A DNA stretch of 64,000 nt, taken from the NCBI RefSeq assembly GCF_900103875.1, contig NZ_LT629705.1, positions 510,501-574,500 of the forward strand, read 5' to 3'. Origin of the DNA: Pseudomonas arsenicoxydans. Its GTDB lineage: Bacteria; Pseudomonadota; Gammaproteobacteria; Pseudomonadales; Pseudomonadaceae. The position numbers and the translations under genes are program-made. Of the stretch, positions 1-9,485 are shown piece by piece; within the stretch, counting starts at the first letter, position 1; the number at the start of each line of letters is the position of its first letter. The notes beneath the pieces are model-generated. The model made no database searches. It worked only from the letters and a program-made list of their open reading frames with translations, and was not told the DNA's origin.

Positions 1-1882
<1,882 letters not shown>

Positions 1883-2075
1883 CCGGCCAGTCTAGACATA
1901 AGTGGCAAAGAACGCCAACACCGCGGTAAACACCATGATGAATGGCGCAATTAACGGATTGTTGCCGAACGTGGCCACCACTACACTCGCCAAGCCATGC
2001 CGCGCCTTGACGCTGTGTGGGCCGCGCCGTAGCCTTGGCGCTCAAATTATCAGCGTAATTTTTAGGGATGGCCTC

Positions 2076-3515
2076 ATGCTGCGCAAACTCTCACTGGCCC
2101 TTGCCGTGTCTTGTGCGTCCAATGGAATGGCATGGGCAGCAGAAGCGCCCTTATCGACCAAAAACGATCTGGTCAGCGTGTATCAGGAAGCGAAGGACAA
2201 CAACGCCGACCTCGCCGCCGCCGTTGCTCAATATGGCGCCCAGAAAGAAGTGGTGCCCCAGGCTCGCGCCGGGCTGCTGCCCAATATCTCGGGCGGCGCA
2301 GAAATGGCCAACGTGCGCACTGTCATCGATCAGCCTTCGGCGACCGCCAACCGCAACGCCCACTCCTACCAGGCGACGTTGGCTCAACCGCTGTTCCGCG
2401 CCGATCGCTGGTTCCAGTTCCAGGCCGCCAAGGACGTCAACGAACAGGCTGCACTGCAACTCTCGGCGACCGAGCAAAACCTGATCCTGCAAACCGCCAA
2501 CAGTTACTTCAACGTCTTGCGCACCCAAGACAACCTGGCCTCGACCAAGGCCGAGGAAGCCGCGTTCAAACGCCAGCTCGATCAGTCCAACGAACGCTTT
2601 GACGTCGGCCTGTCGGATAAGACTGATGTGTTGCAATCGCAAGCGAGCTACGACACCGCGCGCGCCAACCGGATCCTCGCACAGCGTCAGGTGGATGATG
2701 CTTTCGAAGCTCTGATCACCCTGACCAACCGTCAGTACAACTCGATCTGGGGTATTTCCCATACGTTGCCGATCCTGCCGCCCGCGCCAAACGACGCCAA
2801 GGCCTGGGTCGATACGGCGGCGAAGCAGAACCTCAATCTGCTGGCCAGCAACTACGCCGTCAGCGCGGCCGAAGAAACCCTCAAGCAGCGCAAGGCCGGC
2901 CATGCGCCGACCCTCGATGCCGTGGCGAAATACGAGAAAGGTGACAACGACGCCCTGGGTTTCAGCAACCCGAACGCCTTCCCCCAACCTTACGGTGGCA
3001 ACGTCTCGCAAACGACGGTGGGCCTGCAACTGAACATCCCGATCTACAGCGGCGGCTTGACCAGCTCCCAGGTGCGCCAATCGTACGCGCAACTGGATCA
3101 GACCGAGCAGCAGCGCGAATCCCTGCGTCGGCAAATCGTTGAAAGCACCCGCAACCTGCACCGCGCGGTGAACACCGACGTTGAGCAAGTGGCGGCGCGC
3201 AAGCAGTCGATCATCTCCAACCAGAGTGCCGTGGAAGCCACCGAAATCGGTTATCAGGTGGGTACGCGAAACATCGTCGACGTGCTGGATGCGCAGCGTC
3301 AGCTGTACACCTCGGTGCGCAATTACAACAACACCCGTTACGACTACATCCTCGACAACCTGCGCTTGAAGCAGGCGGCGGGTACGTTGAACCCGGGAGA
3401 TTTGCAGGACCTGGGGCGTTATCTGAAGGCCGACTACAACCCGGATAAAGACTTCCTGCCGCCGGACCTGGCCAAGGCTGCGGCGGCGCAATTGAAGGCT
3501 AATCCGACGCAGTAA
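2076..3515 (+). CDS. tolC: TolC-family outer membrane efflux channel
   Basis: This is an outer-membrane factor that forms the exit duct for type I secretion and RND/ABC efflux. The chosen ATG at 2076 (MLRKLSLALAVSC...) follows an AGGGATGG ribosome-binding sequence and opens a signal peptide that probably ends at AWA-AEAP (residues 22-24). The frame stays open upstream to 1902, but that extension lacks a binding site and would hide the signal peptide. The protein has 479 residues, typical for the family. It contains the two homologous halves of an OEP protein, including SNERFDVGLSDKTDVLQSQ and, near the C-terminus, GYQVGTRNIVDVLDAQRQL. It stands alone and is divergent from thiC. A long REP-type palindrome follows the stop codon and separates it from convergent waaA. 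Confidence 0.93.
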   Translation: MLRKLSLALAVSCASNGMAWAAEAPLSTKNDLVSVYQEAKDNNADLAAAVAQYGAQKEVVPQARAGLLPNISGGAEMANVRTVIDQPSATANRNAHSYQATLAQPLFRADRWFQFQAAKDVNEQAALQLSATEQNLILQTANSYFNVLRTQDNLASTKAEEAAFKRQLDQSNERFDVGLSDKTDVLQSQASYDTARANRILAQRQVDDAFEALITLTNRQYNSIWGISHTLPILPPAPNDAKAWVDTAAKQNLNLLASNYAVSAAEETLKQRKAGHAPTLDAVAKYEKGDNDALGFSNPNAFPQPYGGNVSQTTVGLQLNIPIYSGGLTSSQVRQSYAQLDQTEQQRESLRRQIVESTRNLHRAVNTDVEQVAARKQSIISNQSAVEATEIGYQVGTRNIVDVLDAQRQLYTSVRNYNNTRYDYILDNLRLKQAAGTLNPGDLQDLGRYLKADYNPDKDFLPPDLAKAAAAQLKANPTQ

Positions 3516-3522
3516 AAGCAAA

Positions 3523-3610
3523 AGATCGCAGCCTCGTTTTACTCGACAGCTCCTACACCGGATTTGCATCAATCCTGTAGGAGCTGTCGAGTGAAACGAG
3601 GCTGCGATCT
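3523..3610. repeat. REP/REPIN-type palindrome, copy 1
   Basis: Two arms of about 36 bases (AGATCGCAGCCTCG... and ...CGAGGCTGCGATCT) enclose a short loop, with inner TAGGAGCTGTCGAG units. The element sits between convergent tolC and waaA and ends in a T-run, so it may also end transcription. A near-identical copy lies at 9391-9476. Confidence 0.85.
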
Positions 3611-3634
3611 TTTTGTTTCAGACGACCCGATCAA

Positions 3635-4909
3635 TCAATCGATCAGCCGCCCCAACCCATCCAGCAATCGCTGCAACGCCCCCTGATTGGTGCGCATCAC
3701 CTTCAACCCTGCCTCCGCCATCCGCTGCGCATCGCGCGGCAGTTCGAACAATCGCTGCACTGCCAGCGCCAGACCTTCGGCATCTTCCACTTCCTGTAAC
3801 GCCCCGGCGCTGCGCAATTGCGCGGCGATTTCGAGGAAGTTGAACAGGTGCGGCCCACTCAGCACCGGCTTGGCGAGCGCCGCCGGCTCCAGCAGGTTAT
3901 GCCCGCCGTTTGGCACCAGACTGCCGCCGACAAACGCGCTGTCTGCCAGCGCATACAGAAACAGCAACTCGCCCATGGTGTCGCCCAGCAATACCGACGT
4001 ACCGGCGGTGACCGGTTCGCCAGCGGAACGACGCACCGTGGCAAACCCCTGTTGCCGGCACAACTCGAACACCGAATTGAATCGCTCCGGATGACGTGGC
4101 ACCAGAATCAGCAACGTATCGGGATGATTGGCGAGCAACTGACGATGGGCCGCCAGCACCACTTCGTCTTCACCTTCGTGAGTGCTTGCAGCGATCCACA
4201 CCGGACGTTCCTGCGCCTGCCATTGAGCCCGCAGTTCGGCGGCACGCTGAAGCAGTGCAGGGTCGATGGTCAGGTCGAACTTGATCGAACCGGTCACTTC
4301 CACCGTTTCGGGACGCGCGCCCAAGTCACGGAAGCGCTGGGCCTCGGCTTCGGTCTGCACCGCAAACAGACTCATCTCGGCAAGCATCGGTTGAGTCAGT
4401 TTGTTGAAGCGGCCATAGCCCCTGGCCGAACGCTCGGACAGTCGCGCGTTGGCCAGCGCCACCGGAATGCCGCGCTTGGCGCACTGATGAATGTGGTTTG
4501 GCCACAGTTCGGTTTCCATGATCACCGCCAGTGTCGGCCGGACCCGATCGAGAAATCGCTTGGCGGCGCACGGCAAGTCGTAAGGCAAATAACAGTGCTG
4601 GATGCGCGGTTCGTTGGCGAACAGCGCGTGGATGCGCTCGGACCCGGTTGGGGTCATGCAGGTCACGGTAATCGGCAGCTGCGGATAACGCTGCAGCAAG
4701 GCGCGAATCATCGGCGCCGCGGCAATGCTTTCACCCACGGACACCGCGTGCACCCAAATGCCGCCCGGCTTCATCGCCGGCAGGCCAAAGGAGAATCGCT
4801 CGCCAATGCGTTTGGCATACGCAGGCGCCTTGCGCGAGCGCAGCCACAGCCGAATCGCTACCAGTGGCAGCCCCAGGTAAAACAGCGCGGTGTAGAGAGT
4901 TCTATTCAT
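3635..4909 (-). CDS. waaA: 3-deoxy-D-manno-octulosonic acid (Kdo) transferase WaaA
   Basis: WaaA adds Kdo from CMP-Kdo to lipid IVA at the inner membrane, the first step in building the LPS core. The start is ATG at 4909 (MNRTLYTALFYLGLPL...), which gives 424 aa and the usual N-terminal membrane anchor. The frame continues upstream without a better start. Family features are the GT30 N-terminal segment (GGIWVHAVSVGE at about residues 70-80), METELWPN near 125 and the C-terminal GGSLVPNGGHNLLEPAAL nucleotide-sugar region. It lies next to a LysR gene in the same order as in P. aeruginosa (PA4988-PA4990). The gap to that gene is 11 nt. Confidence 0.95.
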   Translation of the reverse strand: MNRTLYTALFYLGLPLVAIRLWLRSRKAPAYAKRIGERFSFGLPAMKPGGIWVHAVSVGESIAAAPMIRALLQRYPQLPITVTCMTPTGSERIHALFANEPRIQHCYLPYDLPCAAKRFLDRVRPTLAVIMETELWPNHIHQCAKRGIPVALANARLSERSARGYGRFNKLTQPMLAEMSLFAVQTEAEAQRFRDLGARPETVEVTGSIKFDLTIDPALLQRAAELRAQWQAQERPVWIAASTHEGEDEVVLAAHRQLLANHPDTLLILVPRHPERFNSVFELCRQQGFATVRRSAGEPVTAGTSVLLGDTMGELLFLYALADSAFVGGSLVPNGGHNLLEPAALAKPVLSGPHLFNFLEIAAQLRSAGALQEVEDAEGLALAVQRLFELPRDAQRMAEAGLKVMRTNQGALQRLLDGLGRLID

Positions 4910-4920
4910 GGCGGCGGAGT

Positions 4921-5823
4921 TTATCGGCTTTTTTGACCGATCGCCTGCAAGTGCACGGCAAAACGTTCCGCCAACCAACGCGCCGCCGGGCCAAGGGGTT
5001 CGTCACGGCGCCAGACCAACTCCACTACCAGCGCCGGCGGAGTCCATTCGCTGTCCAGTTCGACCATCAGGCCCTGATAGGCCGGGTATTGCACCACGTG
5101 TCGTGGCAGCCAGGCCCAGCCGAGGCCGCGCACCAGCCATTCCGCCATGACGTAGAAGCTATCGGCCCGCCAGACCTGCGGACTGGCCGGCTCACTGCCG
5201 GGGTAGACGCTGGACTGCGTAGACATCAGCAGCTGTCGATGCTGCGCCATTTGCTGACAATCAATCTGCTTCTGCCTGGCCAACGGATGTCCGACACCGC
5301 ACACGGTCACCATCTCAACACTGCCCAGCACTCGCCGCTCAAGGGCTTCGGGTATCTGATCGTGATAAAACAGCAAGCCCAGATCGGCCCGGCGCTCCAC
5401 CAGTTTGCGTGCCACATCACCTTGGGCTGCGCTGGTCAGTTGCACTTCAAGGCTTGGAAATTTTTCCGCCAGGGCTTCAAAGCTTTCGATGATCGGCTGG
5501 TAGGGCATCGCCTCATCCTGAGCCACGCGCAGACGTGCCTCCTGGCCGCGCATCATCGCCAACGCCCGACCATTGAGGCGTTCACATTGACGCAGCACTT
5601 CGCGCGCCTCTTCCAGCAAGGCGTTGCCGGCTTCGGTGAGTTTGGGCTGACGACCACTGCTGCGGTCGAACAGGCTCACGCCAAGGTCGTCCTCCAGTTG
5701 CGCAATCGAACTGCTGACCGCCGATTGCGCCTTGCGTTGATCCCGCGCTACCGCCGAAAACGAACGCTGCTCCGCTACGCTGACAAACAGCCGCAGCTGC
5801 TCCAGATTCCATTGCATGCTCAT
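4921..5823 (-). CDS. LysR-family transcriptional regulator
   Basis: This is a DNA-binding regulator of 300 aa. A winged helix-turn-helix occupies about residues 3-62 (LEQLRLFVSVAEQRSFSAVA, then QSAVSSSIAQLEDDLGVSLFDR). It is followed by a periplasmic-binding-protein-like effector domain to the C-terminus. Three ATGs lie close together (5835, 5823, 5817); I chose 5823 (MSMQWNLEQL), but the ribosome-binding sites do not decide it. The gene is divergent from the EmrE-type efflux gene, with a perfect dyad GGTAATGACTTTACC in the shared promoter region, so it probably controls that gene and itself. The inducer cannot be told from sequence. Confidence 0.9.
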   Translation of the reverse strand: MSMQWNLEQLRLFVSVAEQRSFSAVARDQRKAQSAVSSSIAQLEDDLGVSLFDRSSGRQPKLTEAGNALLEEAREVLRQCERLNGRALAMMRGQEARLRVAQDEAMPYQPIIESFEALAEKFPSLEVQLTSAAQGDVARKLVERRADLGLLFYHDQIPEALERRVLGSVEMVTVCGVGHPLARQKQIDCQQMAQHRQLLMSTQSSVYPGSEPASPQVWRADSFYVMAEWLVRGLGWAWLPRHVVQYPAYQGLMVELDSEWTPPALVVELVWRRDEPLGPAARWLAERFAVHLQAIGQKSR

Positions 5824-5849
5824 GAGACAACCCATCTTCAGAACAGATA

Positions 5850-5886
5850 GGTAATGACTTTACCGCATCTGGGGAATCTCTAGAAT
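5850..5886 (+). promoter_or_regulatory. Candidate operator and promoter for the EmrE-type gene
   Basis: The 15-base dyad GGTAA-TGACT-TTACC (5850-5864) overlaps a possible -35 element TTTACC (5859-5864). A -10-like TAGAAT (5881-5886) follows at 16 nt spacing. Its place between the divergent LysR and efflux genes suggests a LysR-type binding site. The sequence is visible; the function is inferred. Confidence 0.45.
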
Positions 5887-5926
5887 GCCGACCTCAGAAA
5901 GCAACACTTCACACGAGGATGCACCC

Positions 5927-6259
5927 ATGACCGCTTACTACTACCTGGCCATTGCCATCTGCGCCGAAGTGATCGCGACCGTTTCGATGAAAGCCGTCAA
6001 AGGCTTGAGCACCCCGTTGCCGCTGATTCTGGTGATTGTCGGCTACGGCATTGCCTTCTGGATGTTGACCCTGGTGGTACGCAGCGTTCCGGTGGGCGTT
6101 GCCTACGCAGTGTGGGCCGGCCTGGGGATCGTGATGGTCAGCGTGGCAGCGCTGTTTATCTACGGCCAGAAGCTGGATGTACCAGCGATGCTGGGGATGG
6201 CGCTGATCGTATTGGGTGTCGTCGTGATCCAGCTCTTCTCCAAAACCGCCGGCCATTAA
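5927..6259 (+). CDS. emrE: Small multidrug resistance (SMR) efflux protein, EmrE type
   Basis: This 110-aa inner-membrane protein belongs to the SMR family, whose members work as antiparallel dimers and exchange protons for cationic drugs such as quaternary ammonium compounds. Start ATG 5927 is preceded by GAGG. There are four hydrophobic segments. The essential Glu lies at residue 14 (AICAEVIATVSMK), exactly where EmrE has it. The third segment has GVAYAVWAGLGIV and the fourth ends VIQLFSKTAGH, close to EmrE. The neighbouring divergent LysR gene is the likely regulator. P. aeruginosa has the same pair (PA4989/PA4990). Substrate range is inferred from the family. Confidence 0.9.
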   Translation: MTAYYYLAIAICAEVIATVSMKAVKGLSTPLPLILVIVGYGIAFWMLTLVVRSVPVGVAYAVWAGLGIVMVSVAALFIYGQKLDVPAMLGMALIVLGVVVIQLFSKTAGH

Positions 6260-6274
6260 GGTTCGAAGCGCATT

Positions 6275-6306
6275 CCATTGTGGGAGAAACCCCGCTCCCA
6301 CAATGG
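6275..6306. repeat. Short GTGGGAG-type REP hairpin
   Basis: The perfect 12-base arms CCATTGTGGGAG and CTCCCACAATGG enclose an 8-base loop. The GTGGGAG core is the common Pseudomonas REP motif. It follows the efflux gene by 15 bases and could also serve as its terminator. Confidence 0.75.
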
Positions 6307-6397
6307 ATTTGGACCAGGCCATCGATTGATCGCCAGCAAAACCTCCAATCTTCGAGTCTGTATACTGCGCCCTCGTCTTGAACACTGAGGTCGCTGC

Positions 6398-7573
6398 ATG
6401 CCATCCGTTATTTCCACCGACGTTCTGATTGTCGGCGCTGGTGTCGCCGGCCTCTGGCTGAATGCGCGCATGCGCCGCCAGGGTTTTTCGACCGTGCTGG
6501 TGGAAAGTGCCAGCCTCGGCGGCGGACAGAGCGTGAAGTCCCAGGGCATCATCCACGGCGGCGCCAAATACGCGTTGCATGGCGCCCTGACCGGCGCCTC
6601 GGAAGCCATTGCCGACATGCCGCGCCGCTGGCGTGAAGCGTTGGCCGGCGACGGCGAGCTGGACCTGTCCGGCGTGCGCCTGTTATCCGAAGCCCATTAC
6701 CTCTGGTCCCCCGGCACCATCGCCGGCAACCTCACCAGTTTCTTCGCCAGCAAAGCCGTGCGCGGCCGTGTCGATCAGGTCAAGGGCGACCAATTACCGC
6801 CGGCCCTGCAAGACAAGCGCTTCAAGGGCAAAGTCTATCGACTGGCAGAATTGGTGATCGACGTGCCGAGCCTGATCCAGCGCCTCGCCGACTTGGCGGG
6901 GGACGGCTTGCTCGCCGGCCAGACGATTGAACCGTTGCTGGAGGACGGCGTTCTGGTGGGTCTGAAGGTCGATGAGCGCGAGATCCGTGCGCAGCGCATC
7001 GTGCTCAGCGCCGGTGGCGGCACCGCGGCGCTGCTCGAAGCACTGGGCCTGAGCCAGCCCGCCATGCAGCGCCGGCCGCTGCACATGATCATCGCCAAAG
7101 GCCCGAGCCTCAAACCGCTGTACGCCCATTGCCTGGGCGGCGGCACCAAGCCGCGCATCACCGTGACCACCCACCCGGCGGCCGATGGCCAATGGGTCTG
7201 GTATTTGGGCGGCGATATCGCGGAAGCCGAAGGTGTCGCCCGCGAACCCGCCGAACAAATCGCCACCGCGCAGAAAGAACTTGGCCAGTTGCTGCCATGG
7301 ATCGACCTGAGCACAGTGCAATGGGCGACCTTGCGCGTAGACCGCGCCGAGCCGCTGCAATCAGGACTGACCCGCCCCGACAACGCATTTGTGGCTGAAG
7401 AAGGTCGACTGCTGGTGGGCTGGCCAACCAAACTGGCACTGGCGCCGGACTTCGCCGACCGGGTGATCGCAAGCCTTGCGCGTGACGGCATTCAACCCGG
7501 CCCCGCGGCGCCGCTACCCGATCTGCCAAAACCACCGATGGGCATCCCCGCCTGGGAGCAACTGTTGCCATGA
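6398..7573 (+). CDS. FAD-dependent oxidoreductase (DAO/glycerol-3-phosphate dehydrogenase-like)
   Basis: This is a 391-aa flavoprotein. An N-terminal Rossmann FAD-binding motif GAGVAG lies at residues 13-18 within TDVLIVGAGVAGLW. A second ADP-binding stretch around residues 195-205 (IVLSAGGGTAALLEALG) and a C-terminal LLVGWPTKLALAPDFADRV segment fit the DAO fold. The substrate is not predictable. The stop codon overlaps the start of the next gene (ATGA), so the oxidoreductase and the aldo/keto reductase are translationally coupled and probably act on related compounds. The P. aeruginosa counterpart is PA4991, also next to emrE. Catalytic activity is inferred from family only. Confidence 0.85.
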   Translation: MPSVISTDVLIVGAGVAGLWLNARMRRQGFSTVLVESASLGGGQSVKSQGIIHGGAKYALHGALTGASEAIADMPRRWREALAGDGELDLSGVRLLSEAHYLWSPGTIAGNLTSFFASKAVRGRVDQVKGDQLPPALQDKRFKGKVYRLAELVIDVPSLIQRLADLAGDGLLAGQTIEPLLEDGVLVGLKVDEREIRAQRIVLSAGGGTAALLEALGLSQPAMQRRPLHMIIAKGPSLKPLYAHCLGGGTKPRITVTTHPAADGQWVWYLGGDIAEAEGVAREPAEQIATAQKELGQLLPWIDLSTVQWATLRVDRAEPLQSGLTRPDNAFVAEEGRLLVGWPTKLALAPDFADRVIASLARDGIQPGPAAPLPDLPKPPMGIPAWEQLLP

Positions 7574-8382
7574 GCCAACCGACCCTGCACGAATTGCATC
7601 GCCCACTGGGCAGCACCGGCCTGCTGGTTTCGCCGCTGGGCCTGGGCACGGTCAAACTCGGCCGTGATCAAGGTGTGAAATACCCTAGCGGCTTCCAGAT
7701 TCCCGATGACGACGAAGCGCGCATGCTGCTCAAGCTTGCGCACAACATGGGCATCAACCTGATCGACACGGCCCCGGCCTATGGCCGCAGCGAAGAACGT
7801 CTCGGTCCGTTGTTGCGCGGCCAGCGTCAGGATTGGGTGATCGTCAGCAAGGTCGGCGAAGAGTTTAGCGACGGCCAGTCGAGCCACGACTTCAGCGCCG
7901 CGCATACCCGACTGTCAGTCGAACGCAGTCTGCAACGCCTGGAAACGGACTTCATCGACCTGGTGCTCGTGCACTCCGACGGCAACGACCTGGCGATCCT
8001 CAATGACAGCGAGGTCTATGCGACCCTCGCCGCACTCAAGGCCGAAGGCAAGATTCGCGGCTTCGGCTTTTCCGGCAAAACCGTCGAAGGCGGTTTGAAG
8101 GCTCTGGAACAAGGTGATTGCGCCATGGTCACCTACAATCTGAACGATCAGAACGAGAAGCCGGTCATTGACTATGCTGCTGCTCACGGCAAAGCCATTC
8201 TGGTCAAGAAAGCCCTCGCCAGCGGTCACGTCTGCCTGAGCCCGGGTGTCGACCCGGTGCGCGCCAGCTTCGAGTTGTTGTTTGAACATCCCGGCGTTGC
8301 CAGTGCTATTGTCGGGACCATTAATCCGCTGCACCTCGCCCACAACGTCGCGACCGTTGCCCAGGTCCTTCGTAGAAACTGA
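7570..8382 (+). CDS. Aldo/keto reductase
   Basis: This is a 270-aa NAD(P)H-dependent aldo/keto reductase. The catalytic tetrad of the family is present: Asp66 and Tyr71 in LIDTAPAYGRSEERLG, Lys94 in VIVSKVGE, and His135 in LVLVHSDG. The C-terminal phosphate-binding region reads GVASAIVGTINPLHL. It begins inside the stop codon of the upstream flavoprotein gene and is followed after 32 bases by a conserved protein gene, so the three probably form one operon. The substrate is unknown. Confidence 0.9.
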   Translation: MSQPTLHELHRPLGSTGLLVSPLGLGTVKLGRDQGVKYPSGFQIPDDDEARMLLKLAHNMGINLIDTAPAYGRSEERLGPLLRGQRQDWVIVSKVGEEFSDGQSSHDFSAAHTRLSVERSLQRLETDFIDLVLVHSDGNDLAILNDSEVYATLAALKAEGKIRGFGFSGKTVEGGLKALEQGDCAMVTYNLNDQNEKPVIDYAAAHGKAILVKKALASGHVCLSPGVDPVRASFELLFEHPGVASAIVGTINPLHLAHNVATVAQVLRRN

Positions 8383-8414
8383 TGCCGCCCACGCGGCCTT
8401 AAGCAGGAGCCGAC

Positions 8415-9383
8415 ATGCCGCGTACGCTCATTAGAAAGAACCCGAGCAACTTCAAGACCCTGCCGTTGTACGTCGAAGCGACTCCCGAAGGCCTGAGTTA
8501 TCAGAGCGTCGGGATGCCGCTCAATTTTTCCCAGACCCTGCAACGTCGCCGCCCGGTGACGGTAACCGACGCTCAGCGTTTTGCGCTGGAACTGGCCAAC
8601 CTCGGGGTCTCGGTGCGCCTGACCCTGCATTGGCAAAATCGCGATTACTGGGTATTGGTGCGTCAGCGTCGGCAAGACCGTGGCGACGTGGTGCTCAAGC
8701 TGATCTCTGGTTACGTGCCGGCCCATGAACTGAACCTGCCGCTGCACACGGCGATCCAGGAGATCGCCGAAGAGTGCCTGCTAGAAACCCCGGAAGGCTG
8801 GCTCGGTGGACGCTTCAACGACACGTGGTTGCCGGCGCCCTACTCGTCCGCGCTGCATTACCGCGAAGCATTGCCCTTTCGCCTGACGCCGTTGTCCGGC
8901 TCCGCGCGGCCGGTGCGTTGCGCCAAGATGCAGTTGATCGAACGTCCGCGTGCCTATGTGCATTTGCCGACGGCTTCGTTGCAATTGATCTATGACTTGC
9001 GCCTGGACGTGCCCAAGGAAGCCAAATCCCTGAGCCTGTTCCATGTCGATGAACGACTGGAGGGTGATCAACTGGTGGCCCGACTCGATCGCAAGCGCCC
9101 CGATTTGTACCTGATGCCTCTGCAGGACGGCCAGCCGATGGCCGAGCTGTATACCTTGAAAAAGGATCAGCTGTACCCGGCGAGTACGCGCGGGTTGTAT
9201 CTGGCAGAGAGCTTTGCCCAGCAGGAAGGCTGGCTGGTGCGTGATGAGCGGATTCGCTGGAAGGATTGGGTGCGGCAGCAAGGATTGAGCCCGCCGGGGA
9301 AGGATTCTGGCCTGGCGAGGTTGCGCGGGAAGGCGAAGCTATTACTGAAGAAGATTGTGCCGCGCAAGAAAGTCAGCTCCTGA
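8415..9383 (+). CDS. Conserved Pseudomonas protein with a degenerate Nudix box
   Basis: This is a 322-aa soluble protein with no signal peptide. Homologues in Pseudomonas genomes are often labelled metal ABC transporter ATPase, but I see no Walker A or ABC signature, so that label is not supported. Residues 99-123 resemble a Nudix box: Gly99-x5-Glu105, then after nine instead of seven residues QE (115-116), I, A and EE (119-120). The canonical Arg is Gln and the canonical Gly is Leu. The surrounding region (strand VLKLISGY, helix HTAIQEIAEECLLE) also fits a Nudix fold. The C-terminal 40 residues are very basic (RLRGKAKLLLKKIVPRKK) and could bind nucleic acid or membrane lipid. It is probably co-transcribed with the upstream reductase genes. 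Confidence 0.8.
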   Translation: MPRTLIRKNPSNFKTLPLYVEATPEGLSYQSVGMPLNFSQTLQRRRPVTVTDAQRFALELANLGVSVRLTLHWQNRDYWVLVRQRRQDRGDVVLKLISGYVPAHELNLPLHTAIQEIAEECLLETPEGWLGGRFNDTWLPAPYSSALHYREALPFRLTPLSGSARPVRCAKMQLIERPRAYVHLPTASLQLIYDLRLDVPKEAKSLSLFHVDERLEGDQLVARLDRKRPDLYLMPLQDGQPMAELYTLKKDQLYPASTRGLYLAESFAQQEGWLVRDERIRWKDWVRQQGLSPPGKDSGLARLRGKAKLLLKKIVPRKKVSS

Positions 9384-9390
9384 AAGCAAA

Positions 9391-9476
9391 AGATCGCAGC
9401 CTCGTTTCACTCGACAGCTCCTACAGGAAATCGCATTTCAATGTAGGAGCTGTCGAGTGAAACGAGGCTGCGATCT
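9391..9476. repeat. REP/REPIN-type palindrome, copy 2
   Basis: The arms AGATCGCAGCCTCGTTTCAC... and their complement enclose a short variable loop. The arms match copy 1 (3523-3610) almost base for base; only the loop differs. It lies between convergent genes, as copy 1 does. Confidence 0.85.
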
Positions 9477-9485
9477 CGTATGGCT

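Noticed and set aside
1902..2075. N-terminal extension of TolC from ATG 1902
   Set aside because: It lacks a binding site and would place the signal peptide in the middle of the protein.
8415..9383. ABC transporter ATPase label for the conserved protein
   Set aside because: No Walker A, Walker B or LSGGQ signature is present.
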